DNA of 15,110 bases, from the NCBI GenBank assembly GCA_034433305.1, contig DAOUAM010000108.1, positions 1 through 15,110 of the forward strand. The letters run 5' to 3'. A model generated the notes under the pieces. The model made no database searches and had not been told where the DNA came from. It worked only from the letters and a program-made list of their open reading frames with translations. This stretch comes from DAOUAM01 sp034433305 (lineage in GTDB: Bacteria; Chloroflexota; Dehalococcoidia; Lucifugimonadales; DAOUAM01). The translations under genes and the position numbers were made by a program. Below, piece by piece: positions 6,708 through 15,018 of the stretch; the stretch's first letter is position 1, and the number at the start of each line of letters is the position of its first letter.

Positions 6708-9476
6708 ATGACTACTCTTGACATACGCTTTGATACTGCATTTCAGGCCTTGACTGACTACCAGCCCCTGAACTGGCAGCGCCGTCTCTTTTTTAAACAC
6801 TTGTGCTCGGGAACCATACCCGGCGCCTGCGACTTGCCGACAGGGCTTGGGAAAACTGCCGTCATTGCCATCTGGACGATCGCCCTGGCCTGGCAGGCCG
6901 AGATTGGCCAGGTCAAGTTGCCACGGCGCCTGGTGTACGTGGTCAATCGCCGCACTGTCGTGGACCAGGCAACTCGTATGGTGGAGGAGGTCCGCAAGAG
7001 GCTACTTGACCCCTCAGACTCGCGCTGGTCTCATCACAGGGAGACATTGCAGGCGCTGGGAGAAGCGCTGAAGAGGCTGGCGTCAACCGATGACCTGTTG
7101 CTGGCCATCAGCACTTTGCGAGGCGAACTGGCGGACAACGAGGAGTGGAAGGCCGATCCTGCCAGGCCAGCCATAATCATTGGCACTGTTGACATGATCG
7201 GTAGCAAGGTACTCTTCAGTGGCTATGGCGATGGGCGGTACTGGCGTGCTCAGCACGCTGGGCTTATCGGGCAGGATACCTTGATAGTCCACGATGAAGC
7301 CCACCTGACACCGGCGTTCAGTGAACTGCTGCACCACCTGGCAAAGGTGCAACGCGACGCCGGGGAGCCCAGGCCGGTGCATGTGATGGAGCTTTCAGCT
7401 ACTCCTCGTGGCGCTGATGGCCCCGCCCTGACACTGGAGCCAGACGATTATGAGGACGAGGTAGTCCGCCTGCGGGTCAACGCGACGAAACGCCTGCACC
7501 TTCACCTGGTGGAAGCGAGTCCCCAGGACAAGCGCGCCGATGTCACAGCGAGGACACTGGGAAAGCTCCTGGAGTTGGCCCTGGAGCACAGGGACGGGCC
7601 TGTGAAGGTCCTGATTTACGTCCGTTCACCTGAGCAGGCGCAGGACATCGCCAGTTCCCTTCGGAAGCATCTGGGAAACGAAGGGATTGGCCGCGTAGCA
7701 CTTCTCACCGGGACTGTTCGAGGCCATGAGCGCGACCGGCTCCTGAGGGCGAATAGCGTCTACCAGCAGTTCCTGGACTTCAAGGCGTGTCCAGACCGGG
7801 CCGCATACCTGGTCAGCACTTCGGCTGGGGAAGTCGGAATAGATATAGATGCAGACCACCTGGTCTGTGACCTGACCACCCTGGAATCCATGGTCCAGCG
7901 GCTGGGCCGGGTCAACCGGCGCGGTGGCCAGGGCCGGGAAGCCCGTGTGGACGTGGTGGCGCAGGCTGGCGCCCTGGATGAACGGGAGAGTCAGTCCGAA
8001 TTCAATAAAGCCTTGCAGGCCACCCGTGACCTGCTGGCCGAGTGGGCCAGCAAGTCTGGCGGCACCATTGACGCCAGTCCAGGCGGCTTGAGGGAGTTAC
8101 TGAGCAGCATGACAGACGACAAACGGAAGGCGGCCTTCGCGCCAAGGCCCACAGTCCTGCCCCTGACTGACATACTGCTGGACGCGTGGTCTCTCACTTC
8201 GATAACCCGGCCGATGCCCGGGCGGCCAGAGGTGGCAGCCTATTTGCACGGCCTGGAGCAGGGACAGCCTGAGACGTTTGTCGCCTGGCGGAAAGAAGTG
8301 TCATTGCTGGCGGGAGCAGACTATGAAACGGTCAGCGCCTGGTTCCAGGCCTGCCGCATCGAAGCGCAGGAGCGCCTGCGGGACACAACGGAGAGAGTGA
8401 AGAAAGCGCTGGAGGCTTTGCTCAAGGCACATCGAAAAGGAGATTCGGACAGGGACTTCCCCGTAGTGGTGCTGAACGAGCGCGGCGAGGCCGAATTCCT
8501 TCAGGACGACCAGGGAAAGCTCCAGTGGCCCCTGCTGTCGCACGTCGTGGAGGGAAAGGCAAACACCAAGTACCGGACAGTCGTCCTGCCAGTGGAAGCT
8601 GGCGGACTGAATGACCAGGGCGCACTCGATGGACAGGTCCTTGCCGAGGTCCCAGACGTCGCAGAAATGCCCGGACCTGAAGGCCACACTCACCGCCGTG
8701 AGCGCTGGCTGCTCATCCGCGATGCGGATGGCGAACGCTGTGAGCGGCTGGTGACGGGCGAAGTCGCCGAGAGCCTTCCGCGCGACCTGTGGGAACAGGA
8801 GCGTGTCGCTCTGAAAGAGCCTGCTGAAGGTGATGAGGAAGGACGTTCCCGCTACCTGGTACTCATGTCCCAGCGAGGCCAGTCAGCCCTGGAGCACCCC
8901 GAGACAGCCAGGATAGAACAGACCTTGAGTTACCACAGCCAGCAGGCAGCCGCGCATATGGAACGGATTGCAGAGGCGCTTCACCTGGAAGCAGGCATAA
9001 GAGATGCGCTGGTGACAGCGGCCAGATGGCACGACCGGGGCAAGGCCAGGCCTGTCTGGCAGTGGTTCGCGTGCAATACCGCTGACGGCGAACCGCTGGC
9101 CAAGTCCACGAATTACCGGCCCGGCCATGTCCTAAACGGGTACCGCCACGAGTTTGGCTCCTTGCTGGAAGCCACGGCAGACGAGGCCATTCAGAAGCAC
9201 CCCGAGAGAGACCTTGTCCTGCACCTGATAGCCGCCCACCACGGCTGGGCACGGCCCCACTTCGGGCGCAACGCCTGGGACAACAGCCGTACTACAGCGG
9301 AGAACGAGGAGGCCGCTGCCGAGGCAATGCGGCGCTTTGCACGACTGCAGCAGCGGTTTGGCAGGTGGGGCCTGGCCTGGCTGGAAGCCCTGGTGCGCTG
9401 CGCCGACATCGCCGCGTCCAGGCCCGATATCCATTCTATGAACACGCCTCCGCAAGCGAAGGAGACCGAGCTATGA
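6708..9476 (+). CDS. cas3: Type I-G CRISPR helicase-nuclease Cas3 (helicase-HD order)
   Basis: This 922-residue Cas3 is the target-degrading enzyme of type I systems: a superfamily 2 helicase joined to an HD nuclease, recruited by the crRNA complex. Helicase motifs, numbered from ATG 6708, are PTGLGKT (44-50), DEAH (196-199), SAT (230-232) and QRLGRVNRRG (397-406). The HD nuclease is at the C-terminus, as in type I-G/I-U and unlike most Cas3 proteins: ARWHDRGK with His775-Asp776, His814 in YRHEFGS and His844-His845 in AAHHGW. All core catalytic residues are present. GTG 6675 would add 11 residues but lacks a Shine-Dalgarno site. The stop overlaps the csb3 start by 4 nt (ATGA), indicating translational coupling. 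It is the first gene of the operon. No frame damage was seen. Confidence 0.95.
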   Translation: MTTLDIRFDTAFQALTDYQPLNWQRRLFFKHLCSGTIPGACDLPTGLGKTAVIAIWTIALAWQAEIGQVKLPRRLVYVVNRRTVVDQATRMVEEVRKRLLDPSDSRWSHHRETLQALGEALKRLASTDDLLLAISTLRGELADNEEWKADPARPAIIIGTVDMIGSKVLFSGYGDGRYWRAQHAGLIGQDTLIVHDEAHLTPAFSELLHHLAKVQRDAGEPRPVHVMELSATPRGADGPALTLEPDDYEDEVVRLRVNATKRLHLHLVEASPQDKRADVTARTLGKLLELALEHRDGPVKVLIYVRSPEQAQDIASSLRKHLGNEGIGRVALLTGTVRGHERDRLLRANSVYQQFLDFKACPDRAAYLVSTSAGEVGIDIDADHLVCDLTTLESMVQRLGRVNRRGGQGREARVDVVAQAGALDERESQSEFNKALQATRDLLAEWASKSGGTIDASPGGLRELLSSMTDDKRKAAFAPRPTVLPLTDILLDAWSLTSITRPMPGRPEVAAYLHGLEQGQPETFVAWRKEVSLLAGADYETVSAWFQACRIEAQERLRDTTERVKKALEALLKAHRKGDSDRDFPVVVLNERGEAEFLQDDQGKLQWPLLSHVVEGKANTKYRTVVLPVEAGGLNDQGALDGQVLAEVPDVAEMPGPEGHTHRRERWLLIRDADGERCERLVTGEVAESLPRDLWEQERVALKEPAEGDEEGRSRYLVLMSQRGQSALEHPETARIEQTLSYHSQQAAAHMERIAEALHLEAGIRDALVTAARWHDRGKARPVWQWFACNTADGEPLAKSTNYRPGHVLNGYRHEFGSLLEATADEAIQKHPERDLVLHLIAAHHGWARPHFGRNAWDNSRTTAENEEAAAEAMRRFARLQQRFGRWGLAWLEALVRCADIAASRPDIHSMNTPPQAKETEL

Positions 9477-10252
9477 ATCGCCCGCAACCTAGCTTCACAG
9501 TCCAGGTGGATATGACTAATCCGGGCCAGTTCTTCGCCTGCTGTGGTTTGCTGGAGCTGACCAACCGTGTGTTCCTGAACAAGATTGTGGAAGGATGGTT
9601 CGGAAATGGGACTTTTTGTGTTAGCGTAAGCGACAGTGACTCCGGCATATTTGGCCAGGTCTTCAAGGAATTACTCGACACTGGTATCGTCGAAGTCACT
9701 ACTCGCGGTGACTCAAAAACACACCCGGTCCACCTGGTCCAATTCAACATCACACTGGACTGGTGGATCAATGAAGAAGAAGGGAAAACACCCCTCAAGC
9801 TCTGGGCGGGCCAACAAACATCGTCAGGGATAGTCAAGGCCCTGCAGAATGCATTTCCGACGGCTTCCAAGATGATGGACAAGGGTCTATTTGATATAGC
9901 AGCGCCACTCACTGGACGTTTTGGCGTAGACCCTCGTACTGCATGGAATGCCCTGGATGTGGGATTTTCACCTAATACACAGAAAATGGCAGTAGTAACG
10001 TATCCGGCGGTCGAGTTGCTGGCCGCTGTCGGGCTGCAGAGGTTCCGACCGATGCAGGAAGGACAGAGGGAGGACTTGCGCTTTCGATATACCACCTGGT
10101 CCATTCCGTTCCCACCTTCTGTTGCATCTGCCGCCAGCGCTGGCCTGGTAACGGACAGCAGCATGACGACTTATCAATTCAAGCTGGACGAACGCGGAAG
10201 CTATAAGGGCTTTGGCTATTCAACATTGAAGGAGGTCACGCATGAGCAATAG
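9473..10252 (+). CDS. csb3: Type I-G CRISPR-associated protein Csb3 (Cas8u2)
   Basis: This 259-residue protein carries the Csb3 hallmark near its N-terminus: VDMTNPGQFFACCGLLEL, residues 12-29. Further on are LTGRFGVDPRTAWNALDVGFSP and AVELLAAVGLQRFRP, where the family is conserved. Csb3 occupies the Cas8-like position in one branch of type I-U/I-G loci, where Csx17 is found in others; an exact role in the complex is not firmly established to my knowledge. ATG 9473 is preceded by AAGGAG at 8-nt spacing. The open frame extends upstream inside cas3 but without a site. It overlaps csb1 by 11 nt, with the csb1 Shine-Dalgarno site inside its 3' end. By eye it is a little less GC-rich than the adaptation genes. 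Confidence 0.88.
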   Translation: MNRPQPSFTVQVDMTNPGQFFACCGLLELTNRVFLNKIVEGWFGNGTFCVSVSDSDSGIFGQVFKELLDTGIVEVTTRGDSKTHPVHLVQFNITLDWWINEEEGKTPLKLWAGQQTSSGIVKALQNAFPTASKMMDKGLFDIAAPLTGRFGVDPRTAWNALDVGFSPNTQKMAVVTYPAVELLAAVGLQRFRPMQEGQREDLRFRYTTWSIPFPPSVASAASAGLVTDSSMTTYQFKLDERGSYKGFGYSTLKEVTHEQ

Positions 10253-11351
10253 TCAGGTCAACGTGCAGCAGTTCGATGAGTGGCTTAAGGACAACAGCGA
10301 CGTCGCAGCGCTGGTGTTGCGCCAGTGGCTGGAGCCTGTGGAAGGAAGGGATGCGGTCATCTTTCCTCCGACCTACACTAGGCCGGAAGGGACCAGAGAG
10401 GCGGATTGGCTGGGCTACAATATTGACCGTTTCCCAGATGGTTCCAGCGTTTGCTTGATAGATAGCGTTGGCTCCCAGGCCAATCGCATGGAGCCGATTT
10501 TCAAGCGTGCGCCCTATAGCCAACTAGTGCCGCAGGTTGTCATCAAGGCAGGTGAACACCAGGTACACCTGCTAGATGCGGGCCATCGTGCTGCCGACGC
10601 CGTTGCCCGGTTTTCTGACCTGGCCCCAGAGCTCAATAGTGCATTCAGGGCGCTGGCGGCTGGCAATGCCGAGCCGCTGGCCAAGCTGGCGCCAACGTCC
10701 CTGCTGTTCGGCGCGTGGGACTCCAGGGCAACGCAGGTCAAAGTGCCACGAATCGTCCGTTCCATCATCCGCGCCTTCAACGTGAGAGTATTGCACCGCT
10801 CGGCCCAGTACGTCCCGGCCATCAACTATGTGGAGGCAGGGCTTCTGGATGAGCCTGCCAACAATAAGACAATGCAGGACCGTATGTCCGAGTGGGGCTT
10901 CAGCCATGCGCCTGCACCCTGGACACATGGGGGAGTCCAGGTATTGGGCGAAATACGGCGAGATGCCGCACTGAACCTGTCGGCTCTTCGTGCGCTGGCT
11001 GCAGAGAATGGCAATACCATCAAACTTCGTCGTTACGTGCTGGGCCTGGGGCTGGTCAGCCTGACGGCGCCCGCCGATCTATCCTTGCGAGAGGGCTGTC
11101 AACTGGTGCCTGACACTGGCCGGCCCGCTGAATGTTCCCTGGTGCGGTACGACGGCAACCGGCAGCCATTCCACCTGTCACACGTAGACGCACTGGCGTA
11201 CGCCCAGCAGGCTGCCAGGGAATTCGAGGTTGGCCCATCCAGAACAGCCACATTTGATTCCAGGACAGCCAGACAGGCGCTCGCTCAGGACAAGGCCGAG
11301 CGAAGGCGCACTCGCCGCAGTGGCAGCAGCCAGGAGGAGTCCAGCGAATGA
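10242..11351 (+). CDS. csb1: Type I-G Cas7-family protein Csb1 (GSU0053-like)
   Basis: Csb1 is the Cas7 backbone subunit that would polymerise along the crRNA in the interference complex. The protein has 369 residues. Family landmarks are VIFPPTYT (39-46), CLIDSVGSQANRMEP (71-85), HQVHLLDAGHRAADAV (106-121), and SLLFGAWDSR followed by IVRSIIRAFNVRVL (153-184). The C-terminal tail from about 340 is rich in Arg and Ser and may bind nucleic acid or be disordered. ATG 10242 follows AAGGAGGT (10229-10236) at 5-nt spacing. The gene overlaps csb3 by 11 nt and csb2 by 4 nt (ATGA), so the three subunits are translationally coupled. Confidence 0.92.
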   Translation: MSNSQVNVQQFDEWLKDNSDVAALVLRQWLEPVEGRDAVIFPPTYTRPEGTREADWLGYNIDRFPDGSSVCLIDSVGSQANRMEPIFKRAPYSQLVPQVVIKAGEHQVHLLDAGHRAADAVARFSDLAPELNSAFRALAAGNAEPLAKLAPTSLLFGAWDSRATQVKVPRIVRSIIRAFNVRVLHRSAQYVPAINYVEAGLLDEPANNKTMQDRMSEWGFSHAPAPWTHGGVQVLGEIRRDAALNLSALRALAAENGNTIKLRRYVLGLGLVSLTAPADLSLREGCQLVPDTGRPAECSLVRYDGNRQPFHLSHVDALAYAQQAAREFEVGPSRTATFDSRTARQALAQDKAERRRTRRSGSSQEESSE

Positions 11352-12787
11352 CGCATTATCTCTGTATCACCATAACTTTTCTGGACCCGCTGTTCCACGG
11401 CCAGGGCGATGAGGAGAGGCCAGAATGGCCGCCCTCGCCCATGCGGCTGTTCCAGGCCCTGCTGGCCGGTGCCCACACTGGGTGCCGTGAGAGGGAGTGG
11501 AACGAGGCCAAGGCCGCCGCGTTCCGCTGGCTAGAGCGGCGTCAGCCACCTGTTATCGTGGCCCCAACAGCCCTGCGCGTCTCCGACCTGACTCTCTTTG
11601 TCCCTAACAACGATGGCGACAAGGTCCCGGAGCGTCAGGAGCGTCTGACCAGCAAAGTACTTCGCCCTCACCGCCTTCAGGACGGGGATACAGTCCACTA
11701 TCTGTGGCCTGTTGAGGATGATGAAGGGACGGAGTGGCAGCAGCACGCGCGGCTTCTCTGTCGGGAGGCCCGCCACGTGCTGGCGCTGGGCTGGGGCATA
11801 GACCAGGTAGTCGGCAATGGCCGGGTGCTGACCGAGGCGGAGTCTGCTGCCTTGCCCGGCCAGCGCTGGCGGCCATGGAGCGGCCATCGGCCGGTGGATG
11901 CTCTACGGCGTGTCCCTGTTGCTGGTTCACTCGAAGACCTTGAAAAGGTGCACCAGTCCTTCGTTCAACGGATGCAAGGGAGGGAGTTCCACCCATCGTT
12001 GAAGCCCGGCCAGTTCGACAAAGCGCTGTACATGGACTCTCGCAGGCTTCCTCCGCGCTCTTACGCTGTCTTCGAATTGCCAGAAGGTGTGGCATTCCGT
12101 CAGGAGGATACAGTGAAGGTGGCTGCCATGCTGCGGTCCCTGGCCAGCCGCTATGCCCGGGGGGACACTCACCATTTCCCGGGTGGGCCTGAGACCTACG
12201 TGGCGGGCCATACCGGGCAGCAGGAGCGCACGCCTCCGCGCTTTTCCTACCTGCCATTGCCCACCATTGGCCATGAGAATGCTGATGGTATGATTCGCCG
12301 TCTCCTCATCGCCGAGCCTTTTGGTGGCGATGGGCGCCATGCACGCTGGGCACAGCAGCGCTTGCGCAACGCTATGCTGCGGGACGAAGACGGCCATGAC
12401 CGGGGCATGCTCATGGACCTCTGGAGACCAACTTCAAGGCGGTTGGTCGAGAACTATGCAGGTCCAGCGCGCACATGGTGCACTGTCACACCGGTAATCC
12501 TGCCAGGGTTTGATGACGGCAAATATGCCAAGGCGGAAAAGCTCCTGCTTTCAGCGCTGAGGGATGCTGAACTGCCGCTGGATGCGGTCAAGGATGTGGT
12601 GATGCGAAAGGCCCCCTTCTGGCCCGGTTCCCAGCACCCACGTCAGTACTTCCTGCCCAACTACCTGAGGAAGGGCCTACCTGGCTGGCACATACGACTG
12701 GTGTTTGATGGGCCAGTACTGGGGCCGCTGGCCATAGGCGCAGGCCGACACGCAGGGCTAGGACTATTTGCCAGGTCCGAGGAATAA
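11348..12787 (+). CDS. csb2: Type I-G Csb2, Cas5-Cas6 fusion (GSU0054-like)
   Basis: Csb2 combines a Cas5-like and a Cas6-like RAMP domain in one 479-residue chain. In type I-G it is thought to process the pre-crRNA and hold the crRNA end in the complex. The N-terminus is a typical RAMP strand, CITITFLDPLFHGQ, followed by EWPPSPMRLFQALLAGA (26-42), the Csb2 signature. The C-terminus carries the glycine-rich loop GAGRHAGLGLF (464-474), the mark of Cas6-type RAMPs. The catalytic residue of the Cas6 half cannot be assigned by eye. ATG 11348 follows AGGAGGAG (11332-11339) at 8-nt spacing and overlaps the csb1 stop. The gene ends 4 nt before the cas4-cas1 start, and its TAA lies in the Shine-Dalgarno region of that gene. 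Confidence 0.92.
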   Translation: MTHYLCITITFLDPLFHGQGDEERPEWPPSPMRLFQALLAGAHTGCREREWNEAKAAAFRWLERRQPPVIVAPTALRVSDLTLFVPNNDGDKVPERQERLTSKVLRPHRLQDGDTVHYLWPVEDDEGTEWQQHARLLCREARHVLALGWGIDQVVGNGRVLTEAESAALPGQRWRPWSGHRPVDALRRVPVAGSLEDLEKVHQSFVQRMQGREFHPSLKPGQFDKALYMDSRRLPPRSYAVFELPEGVAFRQEDTVKVAAMLRSLASRYARGDTHHFPGGPETYVAGHTGQQERTPPRFSYLPLPTIGHENADGMIRRLLIAEPFGGDGRHARWAQQRLRNAMLRDEDGHDRGMLMDLWRPTSRRLVENYAGPARTWCTVTPVILPGFDDGKYAKAEKLLLSALRDAELPLDAVKDVVMRKAPFWPGSQHPRQYFLPNYLRKGLPGWHIRLVFDGPVLGPLAIGAGRHAGLGLFARSEE

Positions 12788-12791
12788 GCCG

Positions 12792-14501
12792 ATGGAACAG
12801 CCTGCATCCCCACTAGTGACCACGCCCGAGCTGGTGCCCGCCCGGATGCTCAACGAGTCCGCCTACTGCCCGCGCCTGGGCTACCTGGAGTGGGTGCAGG
12901 GCGAGTTCGCCGACAGCGTTGATACCATCGAGGGGCGCTTCCAGCACCGCAGGGTCGACAGGCCCGGCGGCGAGTTGCCCTCCGCCCAGGCGGAGGAGGG
13001 CCAGGAGAGCACACCTTCCCAAGGGGGCGAGGTCATCCATGCCAGGTCGGTCATGCTCTCCGACGAGGCGCTGGGGGCTATCGCCCGAATTGACCTGATC
13101 GAGGGCAAGGGCAACCACGTCACGCCCGTGGACTACAAGCACGGCAAGGCCCCGGGTGTGCCGGAGGGCGCGTGGGAGCCTGAGCGGGTGCAGCTCTGCC
13201 TCCAGGGCCTGTTGCTGCGGGCCAATGGCTACACCTGTACCGAAGGTGTGCTATATTTCGTCGAGTCCAGGGAGCGCGTCACCGTCCCCTTTGATGACGC
13301 GCTGGTGGCGCGCACCCTGGAATTGCTACGGCAGGCCAGGGAGATAGCGGCCTCGGGACGGATTCCGCCGCCTCTGGTGGACAGCCCCAAGTGCCCGAGA
13401 TGCTCCCTGGTGGGGATATGCCTGCCGGACGAGGTCAACCTGCTGTCAGGCAGGGCCGAGTCCTTAAGTCCGGAGGACGTGCGCCGGCTGGCCCCTGCCC
13501 GCGATGACACGCTGCCACTTTACGTGCAGGCGCAGGGCGCCGTGATCGGCAAGTCCGGCGACATACTGGAGATAAGGCTCAAGGGCGAGGTGGTGCAGCG
13601 GGTGAAGCTGCTGGAGGTCTCCCACGTGGCGGTCTTCGGCAATGTGCAGGTGACGGCGCAGGCGCTGCGGGAGCTATGCGACCGGAACGTGGCGGTGTGC
13701 CACTTCAGCTATGGCGGCTGGTTCCGGGGCATTACCACAGGCATGGCCCACAAGAACGTGGAGTTGCGGTGCCGCCAGTTCGCGGTGGCGGCATCGCCCG
13801 AGGCATCGCTGCCCATCGCCCGGGCAATGGTGCATGGCAAGGTCCGGAACGCGCGCACCCTGCTCCGACGCAACCACAGGCAGCCTCCCCAGGCGGCGCT
13901 GTCGGAGCTGGACCGGCTGGCCCGCAGCGCCCGCGCGGCCCGGTCCATGGAGTCCCTGCTGGGAATAGAAGGCGCCGCAGCCCGTACCTACTTTTCCGAG
14001 TTCCAGGGGATACTCAAGACGGACTCCCTCACCTTCGATTTTCGCAGCAGGAACAGAAGGCCGCCCAGGGACCCGGTCAACGCCATCCTCTCTTTCCTGT
14101 ACGCCATGCTTATCAAGGACACCATGGTGACGGCGCTGGCAGTAGGGTTCGACCCGTACCTGGGTTTCTACCACCAGCCCAGGTACGGCAAGCCCGCCCT
14201 GGCCCTGGACCTGGCCGAGGAGTTCAGGCCACTGATAGCCGACTCGGTATGCCTGGGCCTGATCAACAATGGAGAGCTCACCGGGGGAGACGTGATAGTC
14301 AGGGGGGATGCAGTGGCCCTGACCCAGGGTGGCCGCCGCAAGGTCATCGAGGCTTACGAGCGCCGCATGGACACCCTCGTCACCCACCCTCTCTTCGGGT
14401 ACGCCATCAGCTACCGGCGGGTACTGGAGGTCCAGGCCCGGCTCCTGGGCCGGCACCTGCTTGGGGAGCTACCTGCATATCCTGCCTTCAGGACCAGATA
14501 G
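12792..14501 (+). CDS. cas4-cas1: Cas4-Cas1 fusion, spacer-acquisition nuclease-integrase
   Basis: This 569-residue fusion joins a Cas4 nuclease, which trims prespacers and helps choose the PAM, to the Cas1 integrase. Cas4 part: His52, Asp101, the DYK motif at 114-116 and Gln134 of the RecB-type core. Four cysteines suited to an Fe-S cluster are Cys26 (YCPR) and Cys201/Cys204/Cys210 (CPRCSLVGIC). Cas1 begins near residue 240 (LPLYVQAQGAVIGKSGD) and has the metal ligands Glu393 (GIEGAAARTYF), His461 (FYHQPRYGKPALALDL) and an acidic ligand at Asp473/Glu476-477 (DLAEEFRP). Such fusions are typical of type I-U/I-G loci. ATG 12792 follows GAGGA (12779-12783) at 8-nt spacing; a TTG at 12768 would overlap csb2 and lacks support. 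It ends 2 nt before cas2. Confidence 0.95.
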   Translation: MEQPASPLVTTPELVPARMLNESAYCPRLGYLEWVQGEFADSVDTIEGRFQHRRVDRPGGELPSAQAEEGQESTPSQGGEVIHARSVMLSDEALGAIARIDLIEGKGNHVTPVDYKHGKAPGVPEGAWEPERVQLCLQGLLLRANGYTCTEGVLYFVESRERVTVPFDDALVARTLELLRQAREIAASGRIPPPLVDSPKCPRCSLVGICLPDEVNLLSGRAESLSPEDVRRLAPARDDTLPLYVQAQGAVIGKSGDILEIRLKGEVVQRVKLLEVSHVAVFGNVQVTAQALRELCDRNVAVCHFSYGGWFRGITTGMAHKNVELRCRQFAVAASPEASLPIARAMVHGKVRNARTLLRRNHRQPPQAALSELDRLARSARAARSMESLLGIEGAAARTYFSEFQGILKTDSLTFDFRSRNRRPPRDPVNAILSFLYAMLIKDTMVTALAVGFDPYLGFYHQPRYGKPALALDLAEEFRPLIADSVCLGLINNGELTGGDVIVRGDAVALTQGGRRKVIEAYERRMDTLVTHPLFGYAISYRRVLEVQARLLGRHLLGELPAYPAFRTR

Positions 14502-14503
14502 CC

Positions 14504-14794
14504 ATGAGGCACCGTTACCTCGTCTGCTACGACATAACCGAGCCTAAACGGCTCCAGCGCACATTCAAGAAGATGAACGGGTTCGGGGACCCGGTCCAGT
14601 ACTCGGTGTTCCTGTGCGACCTTTCGCCCAAGGAACTGGTGCTGCTGGAGGAGGCCCTGACGGAGCTTATTAACCTGAAGGAGGACAGGGTGTTGATCGT
14701 GGACCTTGGCCCTGTGGAGGGCCGTGGACAGGAGTGCATCAGGACACTGGGTGTCGCCATGCAGTTGCCGACCAGGACAGCAATTGTTGTATAA
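14504..14794 (+). CDS. cas2: CRISPR adaptation protein Cas2
   Basis: Cas2 forms the central dimer of the Cas1-Cas2 spacer integrase. The protein has 96 residues with the ferredoxin-like start RYLVCYDITEPKRLQRTFKKM, including the conserved Asp10 in YDIT, then VQYSVFLCDLSPKEL and the C-terminal strand RVLIVDLGP. ATG 14504 lies 2 nt after the cas4-cas1 stop. A longer open frame (from 13676) is antisense-like overlap inside cas1 and is not real. A perfect TATAAT sits across the cas2 stop codon, so the array promoter may begin inside this gene. The leader and CRISPR array follow directly. Confidence 0.95.
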   Translation: MRHRYLVCYDITEPKRLQRTFKKMNGFGDPVQYSVFLCDLSPKELVLLEEALTELINLKEDRVLIVDLGPVEGRGQECIRTLGVAMQLPTRTAIVV

Positions 14795-14795
14795 T
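14765..14795 (+). promoter_or_regulatory. Candidate promoter for the CRISPR array at the end of cas2
   Basis: TATAAT (14790-14795) matches the -10 consensus perfectly and overlaps the cas2 TAA. TTGCCG (14765-14770) could be the -35, but its 19-bp spacing is long. Transcription would begin near 14802, about 215 nt before the first repeat. Confidence 0.35.
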
Positions 14796-14851
14796 GTGGG
14801 CATCCCGGATGCAACAGGCCCGGGGTAGTGGTGGCCAGGGCTGGCGTGCGA

Positions 14852-14871
14852 GAGGTCCGGTGGTGGACCTC
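14852..14871. repeat. Leader hairpin GAGGTCC-GGTGGT-GGACCTC
   Basis: A perfect 7-bp stem with a 6-nt loop, the same geometry as the stem-loop of the CRISPR repeat but a different sequence. No T run follows directly (AATTTT comes about 20 nt later), so terminator function is uncertain. Confidence 0.5.
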
Positions 14872-14953
14872 CCAGATAGGGACCGCTCGCAATTTTCCAG
14901 GTAGGGAAGACGGGTTGAGGCCGGAACGGTAAGGGCAGTGGAGTAAAAAATGG

Positions 14954-15007
14954 GACGGTTATGCTGCCGAAACGAAAGCAAGAGGCGTTCTGCTGGCGCA
15001 AACCGTC
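14954..15007. repeat. Long array-proximal leader inverted repeat
   Basis: GACGGTT (14954-14960) pairs with AACCGTC (15001-15007). Inside it TGC/GCA and GCC/GGC continue the stem with single-base bulges on the left side only, and AGC/GCT plus AGA/TCT continue it again after an 8-nt left bulge. The right arm 14989-15007 is paired along its whole length. The structure ends 11 nt before the first CRISPR repeat. Confidence 0.55.
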
Positions 15008-15018
15008 GCGCGAGAGCC

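Larger units (their letters stand above)
14795..15018 (+). promoter_or_regulatory. CRISPR leader
   Basis: This 224-nt non-coding stretch lies between cas2 and the first repeat, where a leader is expected. It contains two strong inverted repeats and one short A-rich spot (GTAAAAAATG, 14943-14952). No intact gene or tRNA was seen in it. New spacers would be inserted at its right end. Confidence 0.7.

Noticed and set aside
13676..14503. In-frame upstream extension of cas2 inside cas1
   Set aside because: It overlaps conserved Cas1 catalytic sequence in another frame. Cas2 has its normal length from ATG 14504.
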